Assembly: GCA_937873665.1 (NCBI GenBank)
Contig: CALMYW010000068.1
Span: forward strand, 1 to 12,699
Source: an uncultured Sphingorhabdus sp.
GTDB lineage: Bacteria > Pseudomonadota > Alphaproteobacteria > Sphingomonadales > Sphingomonadaceae
Direction: 5' to 3'
Length of the DNA: 12,699 nt
Shown: piece after piece, positions 6,463 to 12,699 of the stretch
Layout of the letters: every line of letters starts with the position of its first letter
Numbering within the stretch: position 1 is the stretch's first letter
The notes under the pieces: model-generated
Database searches by the model: none
What the model was told of the DNA's origin: nothing
What the model saw: the letters and a program-made list of their open reading frames with translations, nothing else
Made by a program: the position numbers and the translations under genes

Positions 6463-6897
6463 TCAGTGTGATCGAGGCGATATGGGCCAAAGCTCTGGCG
6501 CCCTGAACACATCTTGGACCATGCGAGTCATCACAGATTCGGCGTGCTGGACGCTGCGTGCACCGCGCCAGTGTTCCCACCATTCACGGGCTACGGCTTC
6601 AAAGCTGTTCGCGGCTTCGGCTTGGCTGGTGGCTATCTGCGCCCGTTTCTCGGCCACAGGGTCAACCCCGTTGGCGATTTTCTTGCGGGCGTCGTCGCGT
6701 CGGTCGCGCGCCTCTTTCAGGCTGATGTCCGGGTATTGCCCAAGGCTGGCAATGCGTTCCTTGCCCTGGTGCCGCCAGCGAACTTGCCAGAGCTTCTTTC
6801 CATTGGGCTGGACTCGCAGGGTCAGCCCTCGTTCATCGGTGATTCGGTACGGTTTGGCGCGTGGTTGCGCCTTCTTGATGGCTGTATCTGTCAGCAT
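6463..6897 (-). pseudogene. Truncated P4-type tyrosine integrase of element 1 (144 aa remain)
   Basis: The protein starts MLTDTAIKKAQPRAKPYRITDERG and continues with LTLRVQPNGKKLWQVRWRHQGKERIASLGQYPDISLKEAR, the arm-binding domain (DUF4102) of P4/IntS-like integrases. Next comes the start of the core-binding domain (SFEAVAREWWEHW ... AESVMTRMVQDVF). Family members are about 400 aa. Here the frame leaves the family after residue ~131 and stops at 144, and no reading frame to the left contains the catalytic Arg/HxxR/His/Tyr set. The gene is therefore inactive as a recombinase. It may still bind arm sites. A GGGG about 8 nt upstream could serve as ribosome binding site for the ATG at 6897. It lies directly beside the tRNA att site, the standard place for the integrase of such an island. 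Confidence 0.85.
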
Positions 6898-6910
6898 CGC
6901 AAGCCCCAAA

Positions 6911-6923
6911 GTGTGGGTAACAG
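6911..6923. repeat. Inverted copy of the GTTACCCACAC arm motif in the integrase leader
   Basis: GTGTGGGTAACAG is the reverse complement of CTGTTACCCACAC at 136-148. It lies 14-26 bp upstream of the integrase start codon, so the integrase could repress its own expression by binding here, as known for some tyrosine integrases. The role is inferred. Confidence 0.5.
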
Positions 6924-6939
6924 ATTCGGACGCTGACGC

Positions 6940-6958
6940 GTTACCCACACTGTTACCC
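6940..6958. repeat. GTTACCCACAC tandem motif, probable integrase arm sites (right end)
   Basis: GTTACCCACACTGTTACCC is identical over 19 bp to 126-144 at the other end of element 1. It forms an inverted pair with 6911-6923 upstream of the integrase gene. Confidence 0.6.
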
Positions 6959-6979
6959 TCAAAAGAACCCGGCTTCATG

Positions 6980-7076
6980 CAGCCCTATGCGGACTTATGC
7001 AATTCACCGGACTTCGGAGCCGCGAGAGAAACAGCATCTCAAACCCGTCGATTTGTGCTGATTCAGCCCTATGCGG
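6980..7076. repeat. 13-bp direct repeat CAGCCCTATGCGG (6980-6992 and 7064-7076)
   Basis: Two identical 13-mers 84 bp apart occupy the gene-free stretch between the integrase start and the tRNA att core; the second ends 9 bp from the core. They are a different family from GTTACCCACAC and could be additional recombination-directionality or arm sites. Confidence 0.45.
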
Positions 7077-7085
7077 CTTAACCTG

Positions 7086-7135
7086 TGGTGGAGAGGAGGA
7101 GGATCGAACTCCCGACCTCCGCATTGCGAATGCGA
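7086..7135 (-). other. 3' fragment of tRNA-Ala(CGC): att site between elements 1 and 2
   Basis: Read on the minus strand this is the 3' two-thirds of a tRNA: anticodon arm TCGCA-TTCGCAA-TGCGG (anticodon CGC, reads GCG), variable loop AGGTC, T-arm GGGAG-TTCGATC-CTCCT, acceptor strand CCTCTCC, then ACCA. U70 in the acceptor strand fits the G3:U70 identity element of tRNA-Ala. The D-arm and 5' acceptor strand are missing: beyond 7135 the sequence no longer resembles a tRNA. It is therefore a non-functional fragment left by integration. The intact gene should be at the far right end of element 2. Confidence 0.85.
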
Positions 7136-7250
7136 TACCAACCACCTTTCCAATCAATCACTTGCCAATGAAATCAACAACTTAGAAGATTGCGTTACGC
7201 CGCGATATGTCGCAAAATAGGCATGTTTTCTGACATCTATCTGACACAAC

Positions 7251-8450
7251 ATGCCCAAGCTGACACGCATCAACCTGACGCCGGCAAAAATCCAAGCGGC
7301 CAAAGCGGGCGAATCACACTATCGAATCTGGGACAGCACCGTCCCCGGACTCGCCATCCGGGTAATGACCTCGGGCACAAAATCATTCGAGGTTCACTGG
7401 GGCAAGGGCGCGAAGGTGATCGGCAAGTTTCCCGTCATGACGGTGGAGGCCGCGCGTACCCAAGGCAAAAAAATGCTCGCAGAGGCGGCCGACGGTGGCA
7501 CGCCAGAGGCCGCGCGCAAGAAGGTGAGCGTCACCACCCTGCGCAGCTTCATCACCGACGAATACCGCCCATGGGCGACGGCCAATCAGAAGTGGGGCGA
7601 GGGCGCAGCCGACCGGCTGGCCGGCACCTTCGCTGAGTTTGCCGACAAGCCGCTGGGCGACATCAACGCCTGGGTGATCGAAAAATGGCGCTCCAAGCGC
7701 ATCAAGTCGGGCGTGAGCGCGAACACCTGCAATCGTGATCTGGCTACGCTCAAGAGCGCGCTGAACCGCGCCAAGGCATGGGGCATCTTGTCGGAAAACC
7801 CGCTCGCCGCCGTGAGGCAAGCGAAGGTGGACAGCAGCCGCATCCGCTACCTGTCAGACGCCGAGAACGGCCGGCTACGTGCCACCCTGGCCGACCGTGA
7901 CAGTGAGACGAGGGCCGCGCGCGCAAGGGCCAATCAGTGGCGCGCAGAGAGGGGCAAGGAGACCATGCCCACCATCGGCGGCGACGAATACGGCGACCAC
8001 CTGACGCCGGCAATCCTGATCAGTCTGAACACTGGCCTACGGCGTGGCGAGCTAACTGCTTTGACGTGGGCGGACGTGAACCTAGAAGCCCGCATGCTGA
8101 CCGTTCGCGCTGCTGCTGCGAAGTCGGGCAAGAGCCGGCACGTCCCGCTGAACAACGAGGCGTTGATGGTGTTGACGCAATGGCAGCAGCAGCAGCCGAC
8201 CGGGCGACTGTTCCCCGTGCGCAGCTTCAAGACGGCGTGGGGCAAGCTGATGGCCACGGCGAAGATTGCCGGGTTCCGCTGGCACGACATGCGCCACGAC
8301 TTCGCCAGTCGATTGGTGATGGCTGGTGTTGACCTGAACACCGTCCGCGAGCTGATGGGCCATGCCGATCTGAAAATGACGCTCAGATATGCCCACCTTG
8401 CGCCGGCGCATCTGGCTGAGGCTGTCGCCAGGCTGGGGGCCGTGCGGTGA
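7251..8450 (+). CDS. Tyrosine recombinase/integrase of element 2 (399 aa)
   Basis: This is a full-length site-specific recombinase, expected to insert and excise element 2 at the tRNA-Ala 3' end. The N-terminal 1-90 resemble an arm-binding domain (HYRIWDSTVPGLAIRV ... KSFEVHW). A SAM-like core-binding domain follows (about 95-200, TLRSFITDEYRPWA ... NRDLATLKSALNRAKAWG). The catalytic domain has Arg in NTGLRRGELTAL, Lys in AAKSGKSRHVPL, His-x-x-Arg in WHDMRHDF, and His and nucleophile Tyr in GHADLKMTLRYAHL. All key residues are present. It is unlike the P4-type remnant of element 1. The start codon has no clear ribosome binding site. Two TCTGACA copies (7229-7235 and 7240-7246, 11 bp apart) lie just upstream and could be binding sites. 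The stop overlaps the next start by 4 nt. Confidence 0.92.
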   Translation: MPKLTRINLTPAKIQAAKAGESHYRIWDSTVPGLAIRVMTSGTKSFEVHWGKGAKVIGKFPVMTVEAARTQGKKMLAEAADGGTPEAARKKVSVTTLRSFITDEYRPWATANQKWGEGAADRLAGTFAEFADKPLGDINAWVIEKWRSKRIKSGVSANTCNRDLATLKSALNRAKAWGILSENPLAAVRQAKVDSSRIRYLSDAENGRLRATLADRDSETRAARARANQWRAERGKETMPTIGGDEYGDHLTPAILISLNTGLRRGELTALTWADVNLEARMLTVRAAAAKSGKSRHVPLNNEALMVLTQWQQQQPTGRLFPVRSFKTAWGKLMATAKIAGFRWHDMRHDFASRLVMAGVDLNTVRELMGHADLKMTLRYAHLAPAHLAEAVARLGAVR

Positions 8451-9043
8451 AGGAGATCGGACGGCGCTTCACACGGCGCAAAATCGTTGCGGACGGCCTG
8501 GAGCCGCTGGATACTGAGATTCACCACGTTTTCCACGGTGCAGTGGATCGCTACAAAAAATGGGCCGTGGAATATCTGGAGGCGCACGGTATCGACGCAT
8601 GCAAGATTATCGAGTCGGCAGAAAATGACGGCTGGGTGAACGGCGGTGCGGTGCTCCGTGAGCATGTTTCATGCATTCATGGGACTGAAAACGACGCCGG
8701 GATTTCACTTGCCGCCCGGATATATGAATTGTCCCGACTGGTGGAAATGGGAAATACTAATTCCGAGGATTTCCGACCCGGTGCGGTTCATCAATATGTG
8801 TTCGAGCTGGGCCGCGTCTCCATGCTGGCGCGCGTGTACGGTATCGACGACGAAGCAGTCGAGGAGCGCGTCAGGCGTGCAGCGCGATCAAATACCAAGT
8901 TCACCGAAGCAGACAGGGAACGGTGGAGATCGCTATATAAACGAGAGCTTGCGCAGCATAGCAAGCGCCGTGCAGCCGAGATCATCGCACTGCGCGAGGG
9001 CCTGACCGGCGTTGCCAGTGAGACCATACGAAAGACCCTTTGA
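8447..9043 (+). CDS. Unknown 198-aa protein coupled to the integrase
   Basis: It starts with GTG at 8447, overlapping the integrase stop as GTGA, so it is probably made by translational coupling. I do not recognise a family. The protein is mostly helical and charged. Residues about 150-198 are Arg/Lys-rich and end in LREGLTGVASETIRKTL, which has the spacing of a helix-turn-helix and may bind DNA. There is no signal peptide or membrane segment. Its place right after the integrase suggests a role in excision, maintenance or copy control of element 2, but nothing in the sequence shows this directly. Confidence 0.75.
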   Translation: MKEIGRRFTRRKIVADGLEPLDTEIHHVFHGAVDRYKKWAVEYLEAHGIDACKIIESAENDGWVNGGAVLREHVSCIHGTENDAGISLAARIYELSRLVEMGNTNSEDFRPGAVHQYVFELGRVSMLARVYGIDDEAVEERVRRAARSNTKFTEADRERWRSLYKRELAQHSKRRAAEIIALREGLTGVASETIRKTL

Positions 9044-9061
9044 TGTCCTGATGCGACATTT

Positions 9062-9189
9062 TGGGTAAGACAGACTGAATTACCCAGACAGCACTTTTAG
9101 CCTTCACTTACCGCAGATTTACGCGGCATTCCGCAAGGGTAAGTGAGACGTTCATTCACCCGCCCTTGCATTTGCAAAAGGTGAGTGAA
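9062..9189. promoter_or_regulatory. Iteron-like control region before the HTH gene
   Basis: This gene-free stretch contains nested inverted repeats. TGGGTAA/TTACCCA lie at 9062-9068 and 9080-9086. TCACTTACC/GGTAAGTGA at 9104-9112 and 9138-9146 are a perfect 9-bp pair. TTCATTCACC/GGTGAGTGAA at 9151-9160 and 9180-9189 match at 9 of 10, and TTGCA-TT-TGCAA (9166-9177) sits at their centre. Four copies of GGTRARTGA thus occur in two inverted pairs. The last copy overlaps the ribosome binding site of the HTH gene, so that protein could repress itself. Alternatively these are iterons of a replication origin. Confidence 0.6.
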
Positions 9190-9190
9190 G

Positions 9191-9433
9191 ATGAAGCTAA
9201 AACTGTCGATGGCCGACATTGCCGAGAGCACCGGCGAGGCCATGCCGCTGATCTACGCGGCGATCAACGCGGGCCACCTCAAAACCTTCCTCGTTGGCAG
9301 ACGCCGGTTTGCACGTCCGGCTGATGCCGAGGCGTGGGTCGATTTTCTTCAAGCTGAGTCTGATGCGGGCCGCCCGGTCTGCTACCAAGCGCGCAAAGAG
9401 AAAGAGGCCGCGCTGGTCGGAGGTGCCGAATGA
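9191..9433 (+). CDS. AlpA/excisionase-like helix-turn-helix protein (80 aa)
   Basis: The short protein has a winged-HTH of the MerR/excisionase type: SMADIAESTGEAMPLIYAAINAGHLKTFLVGRRRFARPADAEAWVDFL, in which the recognition helix, the wing (LVGRRRF) and the closing A-x-A-W-V-x-F-L helix are all visible. Such proteins act as excisionases or as activators in integrative elements. The ATG at 9191 is chosen because AAGGTGAG lies 5-6 nt upstream; an in-frame GTG at 9185 falls inside that site. It heads an operon: its stop overlaps the next ATG as ATGA (9430-9433). It probably controls its own promoter through the repeats upstream. Confidence 0.8.
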   Translation: MKLKLSMADIAESTGEAMPLIYAAINAGHLKTFLVGRRRFARPADAEAWVDFLQAESDAGRPVCYQARKEKEAALVGGAE

Positions 9434-10863
9434 TCCAGAGCACCGACACCACGGCGGGGGACACCGCCCAAAAAGAAAGCGCCCCGGCGGGAACCAAGGG
9501 CGCGATCCAAAGCAAGCACCACGATTTTATTGCGGCACCTGCGTGTGGGCAAGAAGTCCCAGGCGGCACCCTACCGATGGAGGTGCTGCGCCCAATGGAC
9601 TACGACACTATCAAGGCGCTCGCCAAGGAGCGAGGCGTGCCGGTGCAGCAGATGCTGGCGCTTGCCGTTCAGAACGACCCCTTCTACGTCGGGCAGCCGG
9701 CGCAGCGCACGGCAGGCGAATGGTTCGCAAAGTGGTTCGATGCCGCAGGGTTTGTTCAAGGCGTACACCTGCGCCGAGTCCACTACTACCTCGTTAGCGT
9801 CGAGGCGAATCTGCCTAACGGCAAGCCATACGAGAACACGCTGGAGGCGTGGCAGTTTCTCGCCCAGGCCAGCAAGTGCGCCCGCTATCTCGGGTTGGTT
9901 GACGTTGCCGCGTTCGATGACAGGCGCAACCCGCCCGCCCAGGTGTTCTACACCCCCGAGCCGAACGAAGGCGACATCTACATCGAAGGCGACGATCCCG
10001 AGTTGCCGGTGCTGACGATGCCTGAGCTGCCCAGGTTGACGGCCACGCCCCCGTCCGCCCAGCAGCCCTACGCCCTCGAAATCTGGTGCGAGAAAAGCAC
10101 CATGAACGACGTGCTCATGCCGCTGTGCCGGAAGTTCGGCGCGGTGCTGGTGACCGGCCTGGGCGAGTTGTCTGTGACGGCGTGCCATCTGCTGGTGGAG
10201 CGCGCCCAGGCGTCGGGCAAGCCCACCAGGATCATCTACCTGAGCGACTTCGATCCTGCAGGCCAGTCCATGCCGGTGGCGGTGAGCCGGAAGATCGAGT
10301 TCCTGGCGCGCGACCGCAATCTGAATATTCAGCTTCGCGCCGTGGGTCTGACGGCTGAGCAGGTCAAGCAATTCAACCTGCCGCGCGTGCCCATCAAGGA
10401 GTCCGAGCGCCGCCGCGAACGGTTCGAGGAGACCTACGGCACCGGCGCCGTCGAGTTGGATGCGCTGGAGGCGCTGGTGCCTGGCGAGCTGGCGCGCATC
10501 GTTACCGACGCCGTCCTGCCCTACTTCGACGAGTCGCTGCAACGGGAGATCGACGCGGCACACGCCGACGCCGTCGAACAAGCCGACGCGGTCGAGGAGC
10601 AGGTCTACGCCGAACACGCCGACGCGATAGCCGGAGCGAAGAAGCAATGGCAAGCCATACGCCGTCAGGTTGAGGAGTGGCACCAGCAACACGCCCCCGT
10701 GTGGCAAGCCATTAGCGCCGACCTGGGCGCCGCCGAACTGGAAATCGGATACCCGGAAGCCGACGTTAGCGGCGATGCCGACTCGCCACTGTTCGATTCT
10801 CAGCGCGGGTACGAGGAGCAGCTACGTGCCTACAAAGCCTTTCGTTCGGGAGGCACGCAATGA
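9430..10863 (+). CDS. Topoisomerase VI-A/Spo11-like Toprim protein (477 aa)
   Basis: The Toprim fold is clear: EIWCEKSTM gives the catalytic Glu (E221), VTGLGELSVTACHLL matches the next strand, and IIYLSDFDPAG gives D273 and D275. Together with the upstream winged-helix-like part carrying HLRRVHYYLV (Y119, Y120), where topoisomerase VI-A has its nucleophile, this resembles the A subunit of topoisomerase VI and Spo11. Residues 340-350 (VELDALEAL) also match that family's tail. No GHKL-type B subunit is visible in the window. Residues 1-50 look disordered; a long helical region (about 370-430) follows the Toprim part. It is likely a DNA-cleaving or nicking protein used in element replication or transfer. 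Whether Tyr119/120 is a true nucleophile is uncertain. It overlaps both neighbours by 4 nt. Confidence 0.8.
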   Translation: MIQSTDTTAGDTAQKESAPAGTKGAIQSKHHDFIAAPACGQEVPGGTLPMEVLRPMDYDTIKALAKERGVPVQQMLALAVQNDPFYVGQPAQRTAGEWFAKWFDAAGFVQGVHLRRVHYYLVSVEANLPNGKPYENTLEAWQFLAQASKCARYLGLVDVAAFDDRRNPPAQVFYTPEPNEGDIYIEGDDPELPVLTMPELPRLTATPPSAQQPYALEIWCEKSTMNDVLMPLCRKFGAVLVTGLGELSVTACHLLVERAQASGKPTRIIYLSDFDPAGQSMPVAVSRKIEFLARDRNLNIQLRAVGLTAEQVKQFNLPRVPIKESERRRERFEETYGTGAVELDALEALVPGELARIVTDAVLPYFDESLQREIDAAHADAVEQADAVEEQVYAEHADAIAGAKKQWQAIRRQVEEWHQQHAPVWQAISADLGAAELEIGYPEADVSGDADSPLFDSQRGYEEQLRAYKAFRSGGTQ

Positions 10864-11318
10864 GCTTTGACCGCACCCGCCTGCCTGACCCGGTGGACTA
10901 CTACGAAGGCGAAGGGCTGAAGCTGACCAAGCGCGGCAAGTGGCGCACCGCGCCATGCGTGTTCCACGGCAGCAAAGACAGCCTACGCATCAACACCAGC
11001 ACCGGCGCATTTGTGTGCATGGCCGGCTGTGGCGCCAAGGGCGGCGATGTGCTGGCCTACCGCATGGCCGCCCACGGCGAGGACTTTGTGACCGCAGCGA
11101 AGGCGCTGAGCGCCTGGGTTGACGATGACAAACCTGCGCCCACCAAGCCGATGCCGATCAGCCCGCGTGACGCCATCACGCTGCTGGCCGCTGAGTCCAA
11201 CTTCATTGCCATCGCCGCCGCCAATGTCGCGCACGGCGTGGCGCTTTCTCAAATCGACCTCGACCGACTGCTGACCGCAGCGAGTCGCGTCCTACGCATC
11301 GGGGAGCTGTTCGCATGA
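10860..11318 (+). CDS. CHC2 zinc-finger primase-like protein (152 aa)
   Basis: The N-terminal half carries a DnaG-type CHC2 zinc finger: C33-x2-H36 in APCVFHG, then C53 and C57 in FVCMAGCGAKGGDVLAYRM, the usual primase context. The RNA polymerase core/Toprim part of a full primase is absent, so this is a stand-alone zinc-finger module that may work with the Toprim protein upstream and the P-loop protein downstream. The C-terminal half (about 100-152) is helical and unassigned. ATGA overlaps at both ends show tight translational coupling. Confidence 0.85.
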   Translation: MSFDRTRLPDPVDYYEGEGLKLTKRGKWRTAPCVFHGSKDSLRINTSTGAFVCMAGCGAKGGDVLAYRMAAHGEDFVTAAKALSAWVDDDKPAPTKPMPISPRDAITLLAAESNFIAIAAANVAHGVALSQIDLDRLLTAASRVLRIGELFA

Positions 11319-12699
11319 ATGAGGTACTGGAACTCAAGCTGCAGCGCGCCGCCGCTGCGCTGGATGCCGACGTGGAGCGCAATGTCTGGCCCGAGCTAGA
11401 CCCGCTTCCAGAGGCCACTGAAACTGCGCCTGACGCTTTCCCCATGCACGCGCTGGGCAAGGTGCTGGGCGAGGCTGCAAAGGCCATTGCAGACGATGTG
11501 CAAGCGCCTGATGCGCTGGTGGCCGGCAGCGTCCTGTCCGCCGCTTCCCTGGCCGCGCAGCCGCTAGCCAACGTGGTTCTACCGCACGGCCAGAGGAGCC
11601 CGCTCAGTCTGTTCGTTGTCAGCTCAGGCCAGTCTGGTGACCGCAAGAGCGCCGCTGACGCCGTGGCCGGGTTTGAGATCGAGGAGGCACGCCGCCGTGA
11701 CGCCAGGAAGTACGCGCAGAAGCTGAAAGAGTATGAGGATGCCAAGGCCGCCAGGGGCAAGGGCGACCCCGAGCCGGAAGTCCCGACGCCCAGGTCGTTG
11801 ACCACCAGCAATGCCACGATTGAAGGTCTGGCGCGATTGTTGAAAGCGCAATCGAGCGTCGGGCTTTTCTCAGCCGAGGGCGGCGAGATGCTGGGAGGGC
11901 ATTCCATGCGGGAGGATCGCCGGTCGGCTGGCCTGGCGTTTTTCCTCAAGGCATGGAGCGGCGAGACTATCGACAGCCTGCGCGGCGGCGAGGGACTGAC
12001 TACGCTGCTGGGCCGCCGTGTCGCCCTGCACATCATGGTGCAACCGGTGCTGTTGTCGGGGCTGCTGGCCGATCCGCTGGCGCAGGGGCAAGGGCTGCTG
12101 GCCCGCTGTCTCATTAGCCAACCCGCCACGTTAGCCGGCACACGCGCCTACAAAGCAGTAGACCCGAATGCCAACCCCGCAACGCGCCAGTTCCATGAGC
12201 AAGTGCGTGAGCTGCTGGCACGGGAGCCGCACTACTGGCCCGAGGGCGACGGCCATGAACTGAAGCCGCGCGACCTGACCATGACCTCTGAGGCCGTGGC
12301 GCTGTGGATCGCGTTTTACGACGAAATTGAACGCCAGCAAGCGCCAGGCGGGGAGCTGGCCAGCGCGCAGCCGTTCGCCGCCAAGGCCGCAGAGCACGCT
12401 GCACGCATCGCGGCTGTTATGACTCTGATCGAGTACCCGGACGCCAGCACCATCGGCGCCAAGGCCGTAGAGGGCGCCATCGTGGTGACCGGGTATTACG
12501 TGAATGAGCACCTGCGCCTGACCGGCGCCAGCAAGGACGCCCGCCACATCGGGGAGTTGCAGGCGCTGTGGGACTGGCTGAAGGATCGCAGCACCGTCAG
12601 CAACAAGGACGTGCTGCAGCGCACGCCCAGGTCGATCCGAAAGCTGAAGGCAGACGGCATCAAGCGGCTGCTGGCCGAGCTGAAGGCCAGGGGCTACAT
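11315..12699 (+). CDS. DUF3987 (YfjI-like) P-loop protein, incomplete at the right edge
   Basis: The frame opens at the ATG overlapping the CHC2 stop (ATGA, 11315-11318) and stays open for 461 codons to the edge. A Walker-A-like SSGQSGDRKS (about residues 103-112) and the downstream GLFSAEGGEMLGGHSM (Walker-B-like position) match DUF3987, a group of helicase-like ATPases found in phages and genomic islands next to CHC2 primases. The later VALHIMVQPVLLSGLL and the helical C-terminal part (ALWDWLKDRSTVSNKDVLQRTPRSIRK, HTH-like) also fit. It probably acts as the replicative ATPase of element 2. The stop is outside the window. Confidence 0.85.
   Translation, partial: MNEVLELKLQRAAAALDADVERNVWPELDPLPEATETAPDAFPMHALGKVLGEAAKAIADDVQAPDALVAGSVLSAASLAAQPLANVVLPHGQRSPLSLFVVSSGQSGDRKSAADAVAGFEIEEARRRDARKYAQKLKEYEDAKAARGKGDPEPEVPTPRSLTTSNATIEGLARLLKAQSSVGLFSAEGGEMLGGHSMREDRRSAGLAFFLKAWSGETIDSLRGGEGLTTLLGRRVALHIMVQPVLLSGLLADPLAQGQGLLARCLISQPATLAGTRAYKAVDPNANPATRQFHEQVRELLAREPHYWPEGDGHELKPRDLTMTSEAVALWIAFYDEIERQQAPGGELASAQPFAAKAAEHAARIAAVMTLIEYPDASTIGAKAVEGAIVVTGYYVNEHLRLTGASKDARHIGELQALWDWLKDRSTVSNKDVLQRTPRSIRKLKADGIKRLLAELKARGY

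Larger units (their letters stand above)
50..7085. mobile_element. Element 1: ~7.0-kb integrative element at tRNA-Ala carrying an LRR/exonuclease cargo
   Basis: The element is defined by direct repeats of the tRNA-Ala 3' end (50-64 and 7086-7100), a P4-type integrase remnant next to the right repeat transcribed away from the tRNA, and GTTACCCACAC motifs near both ends. All genes lie on the minus strand. Its integrase lacks the catalytic domain, so the element is probably immobile or depends on another integrase. It carries two small regulated genes, an exonuclease-J fusion, an LRR protein, an IS481-family insertion, a conserved unknown protein and a small protein. The boundaries are well supported; the history is inferred. 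It may be a deletion derivative of a larger island. Confidence 0.7.
7086..12699 (+). mobile_element. Element 2: integrative element with its own integrase and replication module (left end only)
   Basis: The element begins at the tRNA-Ala fragment, with a complete tyrosine integrase 115 bp inside. An HTH regulator, a Toprim protein, a CHC2 primase-like protein and a DUF3987 protein follow, all on the plus strand and mostly overlapping. The up to 50-bp tRNA identity at its left end suggests it inserted at the same tRNA after element 1, pushing element 1 away from the tRNA. The right end is outside the window. Confidence 0.7.

Noticed and set aside
6975..7185. Two open frames crossing the tRNA fragment (one reads EEDRTPDLRIANA)
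   Set aside because: The peptide is the translation of a tRNA-Ala 3' end, a well-known annotation artefact, and neither frame has a ribosome binding site or a protein family.
9571..10707. Minus-strand 378-aa frame antisense to the Toprim gene
   Set aside because: It has repetitive Leu/Arg/His/Gly-rich composition typical of antisense GC-rich DNA; the plus-strand gene has Toprim motifs and operon overlaps.
11203..12141. Minus-strand 312-aa frame antisense to the DUF3987 gene
   Set aside because: It is a Ser/Ala/Arg-rich shadow; the plus-strand frame has a Walker-A-like motif and stays open to the edge.

Overview
The window looks like a GC-rich proteobacterial chromosome at an integration hotspot. 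A betaproteobacterium of the Burkholderiales type is my best guess, from gene style only; nothing here proves the taxon. Two mobile elements appear to sit in tandem at the 3' end of one tRNA-Ala(CGC) gene read on the minus strand. The intact tRNA should lie beyond the right edge.

Left edge (1-64): the presumed original chromosomal flank of the tRNA gene. It holds a rho-independent terminator oriented for a minus-strand transcript, followed by a 15-bp copy of the tRNA-Ala 3' end (50-64).

Element 1 (about 50-7085, ~7.0 kb) is bounded by that 15-bp direct repeat and by the copy inside the tRNA fragment at 7086. All its genes are on the minus strand. From right to left: a P4-type integrase cut down to its N-terminal part (catalytic domain missing), a small unknown protein, a 365-aa conserved protein of unknown function, a complete IS481-family insertion sequence, and a two-gene unit of a leucine-rich-repeat protein followed 15 bp later by a DEDDh exonuclease fused to a DUF3820-like domain, coiled coils and a J-like domain with an HPD motif. 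At the left end come two small overlapping genes behind a clear sigma-70 promoter with a palindrome in its spacer. A GTTACCCACAC repeat family lies near both ends and fits integrase arm sites. The LRR/exonuclease-J pair is the best candidate for an undescribed system; a defence role is inference only.

Element 2 (7086 to beyond 12699) starts at a 50-nt 3' fragment of tRNA-Ala. All genes are on the plus strand: a complete tyrosine integrase, a 198-aa unknown protein overlapping it by 4 nt, a control region with four copies of a GGTRARTGA motif in two inverted pairs, and an operon joined by ATGA overlaps. That operon encodes an AlpA/excisionase-like HTH protein, a topoisomerase VI-A/Spo11-like Toprim protein, a CHC2 zinc-finger primase-like protein and a DUF3987 (YfjI-like) P-loop protein that runs off the end. 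This resembles an integration and replication module of an integrative element; its cargo would lie further right.
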